Positions 34,229 through 44,854 of a stretch of DNA of 64,000 nucleotides are shown piece by piece. The stretch covers positions 1-64,000 of the forward strand of contig BPQB01000110.1 of assembly GCA_019973155.2 (NCBI GenBank), written 5' to 3'. The translations under genes and the position numbers were made by a program. The DNA is from Phanerochaete sordida (lineage: Eukaryota > Basidiomycota > Agaricomycetes > Polyporales > Phanerochaetaceae). Below the pieces are notes generated by a model. The model saw nothing but the letters and a program-made list of their open reading frames with translations. It was not told the origin of the DNA and did no database searches. Position 1 is the first letter of the stretch. Each line of letters starts with the position of its first letter.

Positions 34229-36040
34229 ATGTTGTTCGCATTTGGCAGATCCGAAGGAAGGTATTTTATCGCAAATGGCAAGCAAAACGACTGGTGCGTC
34301 TCGGCGCAGGTTATGGCCGCCGTGGGACTGAGCTATTCTCTCGTGCAGGAAGGGCATCCCACAGTCGCTCTCCCCTCACCTGAGAGAAGACTACTACGTA
34401 TTGCAAGCCATTGCCTTTGGCGAGCATGATGTGTGGTTCTACAGGGATGCCCCGCGTACCGGCCACGAGGGCACGTGCAAGCGTACGCTGCTCTATCTCA
34501 TCGACACGAACGATCTGCTAAACTCCATGTTCGCTACTGTGTCCAGTGTCACCCTCTGTCGCCGTCCACTACCCGCGCGTGCACGAGATCTGCCAGTCGG
34601 GCGAGTCCGTCAACTGGGTCGCGTTCGGCCCGGATGGGAAGTACGTCGTCGACACCGATAAGAAGCTGCACCACACCGACGACGGTCTCGTGCGCAAGTA
34701 CAAGGAGTCGGGGAATCAGGTCCCGCTGCGCTCCGCTTCGTACGGGCACGACGGCGCGTGGGTCGTCGTCGAAGACGACGGCACAGTGCGCTCACAGGGC
34801 CTGTCCGAGAAGGTTAAGACTGCGTTGGATAAAAAGCCAGTTAGAGTGCGTCTTGAACATCCCTCTGCTTCAGTGATGATGCTGATGAGCCTCTGCATGT
34901 CTTAGAATGCTCAGCTGTCTGGCTACTCGTCGTCGAACTTTTTTATCGAGTATGTCGATGGCGACACGGATTGGAATCTGCCGAGCACGTGGCACGAGAA
35001 CATCAGGAAGGTCGAGAAAATGAGTTCGTAGCATCGTGTCTCCTTGGCGTTTGTTTTGGCTCAAGGTATTAACTTTAATTCGTAGCTGTTCGCCTTGACG
35101 AGCCTGGCACCAAAGGAGGTGAACAAAATTCTCCTATGACTAAATCATATAATTTAAACTTCTTCTGCTCAGAGAAAACCGTGAAGCAGAAGATTATATT
35201 CGCGTTCGGGCCCAAGGATTATCAGTACTGTATATCCAATGGCAGTCGAGCGCACTGGTACGTCTACTTATGCTGCATCTCGTATTCCGTAGACATACCT
35301 TACAGGTACGGGATGTCGGATGCCATGGCGGAGCGGCTCCGCCGCCCCGGCAAGATGGAAGCGTTCTCCCGCGGCGAGAACGGCGCGTGCTTCTGGCGGC
35401 AGGGCGACTCTACCTGGCGTGCGTCACTTCCAGCACCGCCCCTTCGTCGATACTGACCGCACGCAGTGTCTGATGGCACAAAAATGGCCTATCCCGAGGT
35501 CTGGCGCATCTGGAACACGGGCGAGAAGATCAACTGGGTCGCCTTCGGGTCACAGGGCTATTACATCATCGACACCAAAGACAGCCTGTATGCGTCCAGG
35601 AAGGAGACCATCTTGCGCAGGTACAAGGAGAGCGGCAAGTACGTGCCGCTCCGGTGCGCCTCGTTTGGCTATGGCGGCGCGTGGGTCGTCGTGGAGAACG
35701 ACGGCGACATCCGCAGCTGGGGTCTGTCCGAAAGCGTGCTCGCGAAACTGAAGGTCGGAAGTGTCAGGGTGAGTGGTACGCAGCGTCGTTCGTGCGGGTG
35801 CGGTTCTGATATTGGTCAGAACGTGCAACTGAGCCAGACCGATCCGGACTATTGCTACGTGGAGTACATCAGCCAGGCGAGCGACTACAGCCTCCCTAAG
35901 TCTTGGCACGAGCATGTGAAGGACATCGAAGGAAATCGTGAGTTTCATACATTCAAGCAGAGCTTTTGACATGCTGATGCGAAGGCTGCGTCAGTGCCAA
36001 AACCAAAGACATCCTGATCACGGGCTTCGTTATTCCATGA
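34229..36040 (+). CDS. Protein B: two sets of five blade-like repeats
   Basis: Ten exons: 34229-34293, 34349-34482, 34547-34845, 34906-35023, 35086-35118, 35173-35257, 35306-35418, 35467-35768, 35820-35937, 35985-36040 (440 aa). It is the paralogue of protein A, with six of ten exons of identical length. Each half has five repeats of about 40 aa, for instance VNWVAFGPDGKYVVDT and SASYGHDGAWVVVEDDG in half 1, INWVAFGSQGYYIIDT and CASFGYGGAWVVVENDG in half 2. Phases of the four exon ends in half 1 (2, 1, 0, 1) recur in half 2. It ends KDILITGFVIP. There is no signal peptide or membrane segment. A propeller-like fold is inferred; no function is known. The exon 4 donor GTTCGT is weak; without it a one-domain form would stop at 35031. 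Confidence 0.75.
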
Positions 36041-37094
36041 GCTTCACTAATGGCTTCCTCCCCCGAACTTCGAAGCCGATTTCACTTTGACCTGTATACT
36101 AGTAGCCCTGGACTATCAATCATACCCTATCTCGTCAATGCCTTTTGAGGTATCGACGCTGTCATTATTGTCTTGTGCAAATTGTGGATTTCTAGCACGT
36201 CGACCAGGAGTCGGAGAACACTCTCATTACCTAGGCGGTTCCTCATCACCAAGCAGCGTATTCGCGACTGTCGCAGCGAGCTACGACTCACGTTCGCAAG
36301 TAACGGTTACCACTCTTATACGAGCCTCAATATACATATTTGTAGCGACGGTTGGTTTGTTCCCGTGGCGCACTTGACACATAGCGTCCGGCTTCAGGAT
36401 CGGCGTTGCGGACAGCAACACACAGGCAAGGGGCCAACGTTGTCCGTGAGCTATGCCAACAGTTCTCAGGGCCTGCCTCGACCTGTCATGAGCAACTGGG
36501 ATCCGCGTTGTGACTCGTGTCAGTCAATCAGCGAGACACCGCCGTGCAGCTCCGAACAGCATCTTTCGACAGCTGATGCTCATATACAATATACAACGGG
36601 CGGGAGGCAGCTCAACGAATTTCTGCGCCCTCCTTGTTCTGAACTACTAGCGTGTATTCCTCGATACGTCCGTTTTGGCGAGCCTGGGAGAGAGCGAGGA
36701 TATGGCGGCGGTCACGAGAAGCAGGGCGCCGGCGGCCTTGTTCTCCGGGAGACGGGGCAGGATGGGAACGCACTGCCTCCGCACTGGCCACGAGTCGGAG
36801 CCGCCAGTGCGCTTGTCTGCGAATTGGTTGCCGTTGTTACTCGCATAGCAACGTCCCCGAGAGCAGACAAGGTCCAAACTCCGTGACGGCGAACAGCTCG
36901 CGCCTGTGTGGGAACGCTGTCTGCGGGGTCGCCTGTGCAGGCCTTTATGATACATGCCCCGCATTGCGGCGAGCCATCACTCCTCCCTCCTTTTCTCCCC
37001 ATTTTATTTTTGCGAGCCTTTGCTTCTTCCTTTGCCTCCTTAGCCCCTGGTCGGCGTAATCGACGCGCTTTGGCAGCCCCGGTACCTGTCGGAC
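36041..37094. other. Intergenic region of about 1 kb
   Basis: No gene recognised. The right end (36960-37060) is pyrimidine-rich and is probably the leader of the next gene. Several overlapping open frames exist on both strands without conserved features. Confidence 0.45.
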
Positions 37095-38081
37095 ATGGAG
37101 CATTACCCGCGCCCACACCCGCACTCTGCCCCGCTGCAGACATGCAATAACCTGAACGACAAGCAGCGCAGCCGCCTCGTCCGCAGCACACGCAAGCTGG
37201 GGGCCGTGCTCGGGGCAACTCCCCAGCTCGCTGAAAACATCGAGTCGCCCTGGGACAGCCGCCGTCCGTCCCACGTCGCCCTCCCCCACTCCGAGCCGTC
37301 CTCGAGCGCATCCAGCATCCGCTCGGCCGAGTCGACGTACCCCCTCGTCAAGCCCACGCGCAGGCACGCCTCCGTCTCCGAGAGCCCCACGCGCGCAGAC
37401 CTCTACGGCTGCCCGTCCAGCGCCAGCTCGACGCTCTCGCTCGCGCTTCCGCCCTCGCGCACCTCCTCGCTCGACGCCCGCTCGCGCAAGCCCAGCATGA
37501 AGTTCGGCCGCACGCGCACCAAGTCCAAGCCCGCGCCGCCCGACGCGCCGCGCCCGCTCGTCCTGCGGCTCGCCGCGGTCCCGTTCGCGCCGTCGCCGAA
37601 GACGCCGACGGGCCCGGGCGCGCTCCTCGCCGCGCCGCCGACGCCGCGCACGCCCGGCACGCCGTCCTCGCTCGGCAGCGCAACGCCGACGCCGACGCCC
37701 ACGACGCCCGTCTTCCCGAGCGCGGCCGAGACGCGCCGGCGGCGCATGGCGAAGCTTACGCGCACGCTCGGCGAGCTCATCCCGCCGCACCTCGTCCTCG
37801 GCGCGCGGCGGCCCGCACCAGTGGAGCCCGAGGGCGGCGTCGTCGTCTGCATCGAGGGCGACGCGAAGCCCGCAGACCTCGTGCCCTTCGAGCTCGCGCC
37901 CGCGCCCCGCACGCGCCAGCGCCGCAGCATGTCCGTCGACCTCGGCGCGCAGGGCGTGCCCGCCTACGCGCGGTCCTCTCGCGTCTGGGCGACGGGGAAC
38001 AACAGCACGTGGCGCGGCGAGTGGAATCGCAAGGACATCCGCGAGGTGCAGCACGGCCTGCGCTCCCTCAAGGCTCGCTGA
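37095..38081 (+). CDS. Conserved basidiomycete hypothetical protein, Ser/Pro-rich
   Basis: Single exon, 328 aa, very GC-rich with strong third-position GC. The N-terminus has a basic helix (DKQRSRLVRSTRKLGAVLG); the middle is a disordered Ser/Pro/Thr region (PTPRTPGTPSS, PTPTPTTP); the C-terminal third has two better-ordered blocks: RRRMAKLTRTLGELIPPHLV and WRGEWNRKDIREVQHGLRSL. I remember similar end blocks in other basidiomycete hypothetical proteins, but no function. Many Ser/Thr-Pro sites suggest phosphorylation. The minus strand is also open here because of base composition; codon usage and domain-like ends favour the plus strand. Confidence 0.7.
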   Translation: MEHYPRPHPHSAPLQTCNNLNDKQRSRLVRSTRKLGAVLGATPQLAENIESPWDSRRPSHVALPHSEPSSSASSIRSAESTYPLVKPTRRHASVSESPTRADLYGCPSSASSTLSLALPPSRTSSLDARSRKPSMKFGRTRTKSKPAPPDAPRPLVLRLAAVPFAPSPKTPTGPGALLAAPPTPRTPGTPSSLGSATPTPTPTTPVFPSAAETRRRRMAKLTRTLGELIPPHLVLGARRPAPVEPEGGVVVCIEGDAKPADLVPFELAPAPRTRQRRSMSVDLGAQGVPAYARSSRVWATGNNSTWRGEWNRKDIREVQHGLRSLKAR

Positions 38082-38732
38082 GCGAGCGCGACTCGCTTTG
38101 TCTTTCCCAAAAACGGACTTTGTGGATTTCATGTTGACACTGTAGACTTAGCCTGACCGTAACAATAGTTGTACGAGTGTACGCACTTCGTAAATATTTC
38201 TTCTTAGCGTAGTGTACACCTAATTTTCTGCTTCACGTATAGCCTCACCATCATTGTAGCAATGCCTGTATGATACACTCACCACTGGGCTGTGCAATGT
38301 CTCATCGACTTGCTCTAATGCATTCAACTTCATCAGTAACCGATTGCTTGCTGTAACTTGTTCCATGGGACGACCGCGCGGAGAAAGAACGACTGGGCAC
38401 TTCCAGCCGACTCTAGATTGCGATAACAGTCTCGCAGGTACTATCATCATGAGATGCAACGTGCATATGCAAGCAACGCGCGAAGTCCAGATATCTATAG
38501 GTGTCCAGGTGAGATACAGCGACGAGCCAACAGCTGCTATGACGCCTTGGCAGGGGGTAGCGCAGGCGACGGTGTGAGCGAGCCTTCCGTTGGAGGCTCG
38601 CTGGGATCTGGCGGGGACCCCATACGTGCATGCAGCTTCGACGGGTTCAGCAGCTTCGCGTATTTGGGCTGAATGAACAGCGCACTGCGGTGTATCGGTG
38701 AGCGGACGTCTCGGAGACATATCAAGCGGGGC
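38082..38732. other. Convergent intergenic region
   Basis: 3' flanks of the hypothetical gene (plus) and the thioesterase gene (minus). A minus-strand frame of 166 codons (38220-38720) has no recognised motif and is not reported as a gene. Confidence 0.45.
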
Positions 38733-39620
38733 TCACTTAGCTTCCGCGAGCACCTTGCCATCTACATCTTCTATCACCCCCGACACGCGGACCTTCCGCC
38801 CGTTCTTCTCGTCAAGCTTAGTCTTGATGACGATGAACTGTGCCGTCGGGATCAGCAAGGGCTGTGAGTGGGCTATGCGCAGAGGACGCACCTGGTCTGC
38901 CCGGGTCGGCGCACGGTAGTTGATGTTCAGGTTTGCAGTAACACCGATCTTGTCTGGCAGATTCAGAAGAGCCTGTCGCACAGCAGCGGTCAGCAGCACG
39001 CCGAACAACAGAGCCTCAAAGCCACGTACGATTCGCCCCAGCGACTCGTCCAGCAGCGTCGCGAGGAGACCTCCGTGAACGATACCCTCGTGCCCACACA
39101 GCGCCGTGCCAACGTGCAGAATGCCGACCGCCTCGCTCTCGTCCTTGCGCGCGCGCACGAGCGGCGGCAGCGTCAGCTTCGCAGGCCCGCGCAGCGCGCC
39201 GCCGGTGAGGCTGTTCGCGAGCTGCTCTTTTGGCACGGCCATGTACGGCCGCGTCTCGTACCACTCACGCGCATCCGGCTTTGTGCGGAGCTCTTGCAGC
39301 ACAGGCAGCGCCTGCAGCCGGCTCTCGAGCTCCTCGGTGTACGCGATCGCGGACGGGTGGTCTGGGTCTGGCGGCGGCGGCGCGATGCGCGGGGTCAGGT
39401 ACGTCGCGAATTCGGGTGGGTACAGCGAGCCTATTGCGTAGGCTGTGGATGCGACTGAGGCCGTCCAAAGCGCGCCGCGTAGTGACTTTGACCATCCCGA
39501 CGAGCCGGTAGTGGACGATTCGGACGAAGTTGACGCCAGCCTACGGGAGGGTTGGCGTGTACTTTTGGAGGCACTGCGGGAGAGTGCGAGCGTATTTCTT
39601 CGGAGATTACTGTTCAGCAT
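38733..39620 (-). CDS. HotDog-fold acyl-CoA thioesterase, THEM4-like
   Basis: Three exons on the minus strand: 39620-39030, 38972-38892, 38837-38733 (258 aa). The HotDog signature is GHEGIVHGGLLATLLDESLG, with the HGG motif at 182-184 and the acidic catalytic candidate D191; after splicing it runs straight into ALLNLPDKIGVTANLNINYR, the expected next strands. The N-terminus is Arg/Ser-rich without acids (a mitochondrial presequence pattern) followed by a short hydrophobic stretch (ALWTASVASTAYAIGSLY). It probably hydrolyses acyl-CoA in mitochondria; substrate chain length cannot be told. It shares a 322-base promoter region with the divergent JMJD4-like gene. Confidence 0.9.
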   Translation of the reverse strand: MLNSNLRRNTLALSRSASKSTRQPSRRLASTSSESSTTGSSGWSKSLRGALWTASVASTAYAIGSLYPPEFATYLTPRIAPPPPDPDHPSAIAYTEELESRLQALPVLQELRTKPDAREWYETRPYMAVPKEQLANSLTGGALRGPAKLTLPPLVRARKDESEAVGILHVGTALCGHEGIVHGGLLATLLDESLGRIVRGFEALLFGVLLTAAVRQALLNLPDKIGVTANLNINYRAPTRADQVRPLRIAHSQPLLIPTAQFIVIKTKLDEKNGRKVRVSGVIEDVDGKVLAEAK

Positions 39621-39942
39621 CGTTCTCAGCGTCGACGAACCGAGGAGGGGAGATGGAGATGGAGATGGAAGGAGAGAGAGAGAGAAAGCGAAGACACGCC
39701 ATTTCAGCCAGCAAGCTGCTGATTAGATAAAGTTACCATCTTATCTCAGTATTCCCGTATTCGTCAATATTTGTTTCTGTTAGGTTCTAAAGCCTTAGCC
39801 TTCCAAAACGGGTCACTCAAGCTTTGTCCTGAACCTTCACCGTCATGGTACGTATCCTCTCGTCAAGCAAATTCTCCAGGTTGTGCGTGCAACACTTTCA
39901 ATATTATATATCCTATACTTATTTACTGTGTGACCAGATTCA
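39621..39942. other. Divergent promoter region with GA-rich microsatellite
   Basis: Lies between the thioesterase (minus) and JMJD4-like (plus) starts. GGAGAT / GAGA repeats occupy about 39648-39690. An upstream ATG at 39845, followed at once by GTACGT, may mark a 5' non-coding exon of the plus-strand gene. Confidence 0.5.
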
Positions 39943-41384
39943 ATGCTGGACAAGGGCTCGAAAGCTCAGTCTAGCTCTTCGTCAGGAACCATCGAGAAGC
40001 TGCTCGACCCTCCTACTTACGAGGAGTTCCTCGAATGTCATCTCAAGCAGAACAAGCCAGTCATAATTGGAAGGCGGCTGATTGAAGGCTGGCCAGCGCT
40101 GCAAGAATGGACCCAATCCTCCACTTCAGAGGCCGACGACATCTCTATGGAGATCAACTGGGGACACTTATCGGAAGCCTTCGGCGACCAGGATGTCTCT
40201 GTCTCGGACTGCTCACAAGCAGATTCTTTTGGTAATCTGGAATGTGAAAGCGCGAAGCTCAAGGACGTCGTTACCAAGTGGCAGAAGGGCGACGGCCAAT
40301 CGCTCTACGTCAAAGACTGGCACCTTGCACGCTCCGTCGAATCCGCCCCTTCGTCCACCCGCCGAACCGGAACAGTACCTTTCTACACCACCCCAACCAT
40401 CTTCGCCGACGACTGGATGAATGCGTACTACACCGCGCACACATCTGACGACTTCCGCTTCGTCTACGTCGGCGCCGCGGGCACGTTCACGCCGCTGCAC
40501 CGCGACGTGTACTGCTCGTACAGCTGGTCAACGAACGTCTGCGGGCGCAAGCGCTGGTGGCTGTTCCCGCCCGAGCAGACACCGCTCCTGTTCATGCGCA
40601 CGCGGAAGGTGTCCGTACACGACGTGCGCGACGTTGACCCTGCGCAGTTCCCGGACTTCGCCCAGGCGCGGCCACTGGTCGTAGAGCAGGATGAGGGCGA
40701 GACGATATTTGTGTACGTAGTGCTTTACGTGTGAATGTCCTGGAGGCTGACCGAGCGCAGGCCCAGCGGGTGGTACCACCAAGTCGAGAACCTGACGGCG
40801 TGCGTCTCAATCAACCACAACTGGTGCAACTCGGTCAACCTCCCGATGCTGTACGATTCCATGTGCGAGAAGGTCGTCGAGGTCGAGGACGCGCTCGAGG
40901 ACGTGCGTGACATGCTGCGTTCCTCGCATCTCGACGACGAGCGGGCCTGGAAGACCGAATTTCGCGCGGTCGTGCAGGGGCTCGTCCAGCAGGATGCTGG
41001 TTGGAAGTGAGTCGCCTATGTGCTGGACCGCTGCGGCTGCTTACACTCGATACAGCTGGCTGACATTTTGGCGGATGGTCGCACATGCCTTGGGCAGCGC
41101 CGTTCGTCAGGAAACTGGAATCGCGATGTCAGAGGTAATTACTCGTGATCTGCAGCCGTTTCTACCCTGACGCGAGATACTCGCAGGAAACTGGCTCTGC
41201 ACCTCAACCGCTGTTCCCCTGCGCGCCAGTCCATCTCCGCCCGCCACTGACCTTCATCCACGCGCAAGTGCGGCCGTGCTACCAAGACTTCTTGGGCAGG
41301 GATCGTTTAGAATGCGAGGGCGATGTGCTAGCGGCAGTTCAAGAAGTAGGGCGACTCTTGGAGCTCGGAGAGCGCAGCCCGTAG
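39943..41384 (+). CDS. JmjC-domain oxygenase, JMJD4-like
   Basis: Four exons: 39943-40712, 40761-41006, 41056-41134, 41187-41384 (430 aa). JmjC proteins are Fe(II)/2-oxoglutarate oxygenases; JMJD4 hydroxylates a lysine of translation release factor eRF1. Metal ligands are visible: H186-x-D188 in FTPLHRDVYCS and H263 in PSGWYHQVEN, the latter formed only after intron 1 is removed; K203 in CGRKRWWLFPP fits the 2-oxoglutarate contact. The FRFVYVGAAG and SINHNWCNSVNL blocks are typical of the JMJD4 branch. The C-terminal exon (VHLRPPLTFIHAQVRPCYQD) is joined by a 52-base intron with CTGAC. The substrate is inferred from the family. Confidence 0.88.
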
Positions 41385-41752
41385 ATCATGAATGTGCTAG
41401 TCGACCATCTGAATCGTCGCTGCGCATCATGTCCGTACAATACCCGTTGTTCATCGTGCATTCACGCTTTCGCTACCGTATGTCCCTCTCAAAGGATTTG
41501 AAGCTCGCTCTCAGTCGTTTTGCTATCCAATTTTTCAGACCCCTTCGCGAAGACGAGTCGCACCCCTATTTTGGCAGCTTCCCATGACTTTCACGCCCAT
41601 TATAGGCGCTCTGAACTTCGCTCTGCCCATCTCATCCTATCCAGCTTGTCAGTCGTAAAACTTCTGCGTCTTTTATCTCTGAGCTGACAAGAGCGCTTTT
41701 ATACAGCTCTGTGCAGAATCCTGGCTTGCGCATCTCCCGTCCGCGTCTGGCG
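41385..41752. other. Intergenic region
   Basis: 3' flank of the JMJD4-like gene and promoter of F-box copy 4. No gene seen. Confidence 0.5.
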
Positions 41753-43243
41753 ATGTCGAAGTGAGCATCGTGATTTCATCTGCACTTGCCACGTCTCAGT
41801 CTCGATGTATCGGCCAGGAGAACCATCTATGACATTCCCCTGGAAACTCTAGAGTGTATCATGAGCTATGTCAGCGACAGAAACTCCCTCAAGGCCTGCG
41901 CATTGACACATAGCTCATGGACGCACGCGAGCCAGCAGCGACTCCACGCCAGCCGCGACTTCGATTGGTGGCGCAGCTCTTACCGAGACGCTACGCTGTA
42001 CTCAAGCCCCCGAATCGCTGCAATGGTGCTTTCCCTTGAGCTCGTCTCCCCTCCGTCTCCGACAGCCGACCCGGCGACATGGGCAATACTCTCACGTCTT
42101 ACGCGTATCACACACCTTTCAATCGTCGACATGTGCTGGGCGTACTGCTACGCAGAGGATCGCGCCTTGCTGCGCTCAGCATTCGCGCAGGTGACGCACT
42201 TGACTCTTGGATTATGCCGCTGGCGCCACGTTGAAGACTTCCTGTCCTTCTTGTCCGCGTTCCCCAACGTCGCAACACTCATACTCGAGGATCCGACTAC
42301 GCTCTCTGAAGAGCAGATGGACCTCGCCGTATTTCCCAGACAGATCGTCGGGGCTATCCCTGGAGCCGCGCTTTGCAAGTTGGAGTTCGCGTGGACTCGC
42401 TCTTCATTCCTATCCCAGAGCGCCAGCCTACTTGCGGACCCTAATCTGCGCGAGCTCGTCGGCCTGTGGCTATCCCACCTTTCATCCATAGTCCCAAATG
42501 GCCTCGACGTTCAATGGACCTCCTTCACTGGCTGGCTCGGTTTCCCGGAGTATATTCGCGCTATGGGTCCTGTGCTGACCGACCTCAAAATAATGATGGT
42601 CTTCCACGACTCTGTACCTCGTACGTCCCTCGTTCGGTCGCTCGATATCCATCGCTTACTCTCACATCTCCAGCCGACTTTGGAATGACGGCGTGCACTA
42701 GCCTTCGAAGTATCGCCTTCGATGGAGTCTGCTACCAAGACGACATATGGCTCGCCAGCTCGGCGGAATACTCATGGGTCCCTCGAATGCTCGCCCAAGT
42801 CCGATCGCCGCGCATCGACGCCGTCTAATTGATATTCAAACCGAGGGACCTGGACGATTTCTCGCTTCTTGACTTCCCGCTCGTCGAACACATCCTGTGC
42901 AAGACACCATTTGCGGATGCACGGCTCTTCCTTTCCTTCGCCGAGCATCCTACGCCACGACAGCTCACACAGGTCGATTGGAGTCAAGATCGAGGGCCAC
43001 TCTATCTCGATTTTGTTGCTCAGAAGATGCCAAGCCTTCGCGCGCAGGAGCGTATATACTACACCGCCGTTGGGCGCTGGCCTAATGAAGGTCTTGTCGT
43101 AAAAGGTTTGATGAATGAGGCGGCGAGGTCGAGGGAAGCGCACGAGAATGTCGTGGGGATGGAAAAACGAACATCAGGTGACACTTGCTCAAGCTCCCGC
43201 CCTCCTGACGGCCTCGCAGAGAAAGCTCATGGAGACATTTTTC
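41753..43243 (+). pseudogene. F-box-like protein, family 2, copy 4, broken
   Basis: Exons by homology: 41753-41760 (ATGTCGAA), 41818-42620, 42674 onward. The F-box-like part is intact (RTIYDIPLETLECIMSYV, LKACALTHSSWTHASQ), as are the first LRR-like segments. TAA at 42826-42828 interrupts the frame after SPRIDAV, at the point where copies 1 and 2 read TVHLGLSV. Beyond it the same frame stays open (LLDFPLVEHILCKTPFADA matches LDFKHVDTILCGARFA) up to the transposon insertion at 43244. If translated it would give a protein of about 320 aa lacking the last third. The break looks younger than the duplication, since the sequence after the stop is still recognisable. Confidence 0.75.
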
Positions 43244-43412
43244 TAGTCTCGTACCAGACCTTCCTGACGAATTTGGCAATCGAATCAGGAAGGTCTGGTC
43301 TCCAGCCAACGGCGGAAGGGGGGGTCGACATTTCGACGCGCGAGTGTTCGGCGCTTACCGCGCTTGCTCTCGCTCGTACCCCTCCGCCGCCGACCTCGTC
43401 GCTCCCTGGCCC
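43244..43412 (+). repeat. Left terminal inverted repeat, 169 bp
   Basis: Identical to the complement of 44855-45023. It contains its own hairpin: 15-base arms ACCAGACCTTCCTGA (43253-43267) and their complement (43285-43299) around a 17-base loop. Confidence 0.95.
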
Positions 43413-43467
43413 GCTCCGCTAGTAGTATAGCCTCTCGAATGCGATATAATTTCCTGCAGAACAGTCT

Positions 43468-44490
43468 GTGACCATGCCATCAAGATATTACACTCGCTCC
43501 GCCCCTCTACGGTCTCCAGAAGCTGCTCTAGACACCCTTAGCGACCTCGAACGGGATTTCGAAGCTACAAGTACTATAGGGCGTCCCTCATCACCGCCAT
43601 ACCTCTCCGATGACGAAGAAACCCTTAGGCAGCATTGTATACAGCAGCGGGTTGACATCACGCAGCTAGCTGGACCTCTCAAGTCCGATTCCGACGACGA
43701 CGAAATTGGAGAGCACACGAGTCCCACCAACAAAACCCTCGCCATCCTGAAGCTCATGAGCAAGAAGTACCCACGCTTTAGTCTGCGGAGCTTCATCCTC
43801 GAGCTGTTCACATTGTCCAACGGAGACCTGAAGGCCGCTGCGGGCAACTTCACCCACGACGGAGGCGTCTTCCAGCTCATGCAAGTCTTCTGGGAGCTCA
43901 GTACACACTGGCAGCGTGGCAAGTCCAACCCCCGTGTGGCCCCATGGGTTGTCTCGCCAGCTGCAGAGGTCGTCGATCAAGAGTTCAGCTGGCTCACAAA
44001 CCGCGCAAGCGAAGGTCCGCACTATGCGGCAGCGGAGAGCCTTCGCGTCTCTGCTGAGCACACTACGGTCGACCTGGTACACGGCTTCGAGTTACCAAAG
44101 CTTACGCAGCTGTACGGCAAGACTCTTTCGCACTTCCAGCACATCCTCCACGCCGCTATAGGGAGGGAGGACGACGAGATTGAGGACGGAGAGGACGTGA
44201 TTGCAGGAGATCAGGAGGGAACAGGGATATCTGGACACATCCGCAATAATGTGAGTTGTAATACGTCTTCATCTATGTATTCACCTGACCTAGAGGGCGC
44301 AGGCTCGGACTATAGCTACATCTATCACTCTGAACATGCGCAGCCGCAATACAATCAACCATGCCGTCGTGAACGCGCCGTCCAGGCTTCCACGGACAGA
44401 GGCTCTCGGCAACGCACAGCACCGAAATCCTCGTCGGGGAGTTTGAAAGGCAGTAGCCTTTTGCGTCTGGACGAGATGCGAAGGCTTTAG
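43468..44490 (+). CDS. ORF carried by the TIR element, unknown
   Basis: A 340-codon frame from the ATG at 43468. The N-terminus is acidic and Ser/Pro-rich; a helical block follows (LAILKLMSKKYPRFSLRSFI, LFTLSNGDLKAAAGNF) and then an acidic tail. A GTGAGT donor at 44251 and CTGACCTAG acceptor at 44293 would remove 43 bases and replace the tail with about 50 residues including ITLNMRSRNTINHAV. That segment, with the helical block, faintly recalls the N-terminal part of DUF6589 proteins of basidiomycetes; this is a weak impression. No nuclease motif is seen. It may be a captured gene fragment. Confidence 0.5.
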   Translation: MTMPSRYYTRSAPLRSPEAALDTLSDLERDFEATSTIGRPSSPPYLSDDEETLRQHCIQQRVDITQLAGPLKSDSDDDEIGEHTSPTNKTLAILKLMSKKYPRFSLRSFILELFTLSNGDLKAAAGNFTHDGGVFQLMQVFWELSTHWQRGKSNPRVAPWVVSPAAEVVDQEFSWLTNRASEGPHYAAAESLRVSAEHTTVDLVHGFELPKLTQLYGKTLSHFQHILHAAIGREDDEIEDGEDVIAGDQEGTGISGHIRNNVSCNTSSSMYSPDLEGAGSDYSYIYHSEHAQPQYNQPCRRERAVQASTDRGSRQRTAPKSSSGSLKGSSLLRLDEMRRL

Positions 44491-44854
44491 GCCGTGTATG
44501 ACGGTGTTTTTGGAGTGGTCTCATAACCATTGCGGTACTGTTTCCGCTTCTTCGCGCTGCTGGCTTTCGATAACGAGGTAAGCATAGAGTCCGGCTCTCT
44601 GCGCTTCGGCTGTCGCAGCGTCGATAATGTCGAGACCCTTCTGGCTACCAGGGTGTGCAAGAGCGGCTCTTCTTCGCTCTCGGTGCTTGATAATTCTGAT
44701 TCTAAGGGTATGGCAGAGGGAGGCACACTCTCGGACATGAAAGACAGATACGGGGGAGAATGATGTATTAGAGAGGTACAGACAGGTGATTATAATGTAT
44801 TATGTTGCCAAGAATATACTTCAGTGGTCTAGGATAGCATGAGCGGCGAGGTGT

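Noticed and set aside
37348..37930. Other minus-strand Ala/Arg frames in the GC-rich gene
   Set aside because: Same cause: base composition, with no conserved feature.
36945..38132. Minus-strand frame of 395 codons opposite the Ser/Pro-rich gene
   Set aside because: Arg/Ala-rich low-complexity translation produced by very high GC; the plus-strand product has ordered blocks and a normal start.
38220..38720. Minus-strand frame of 166 codons downstream of the thioesterase
   Set aside because: No recognised motif, and it occupies the convergent 3' region; not supported.
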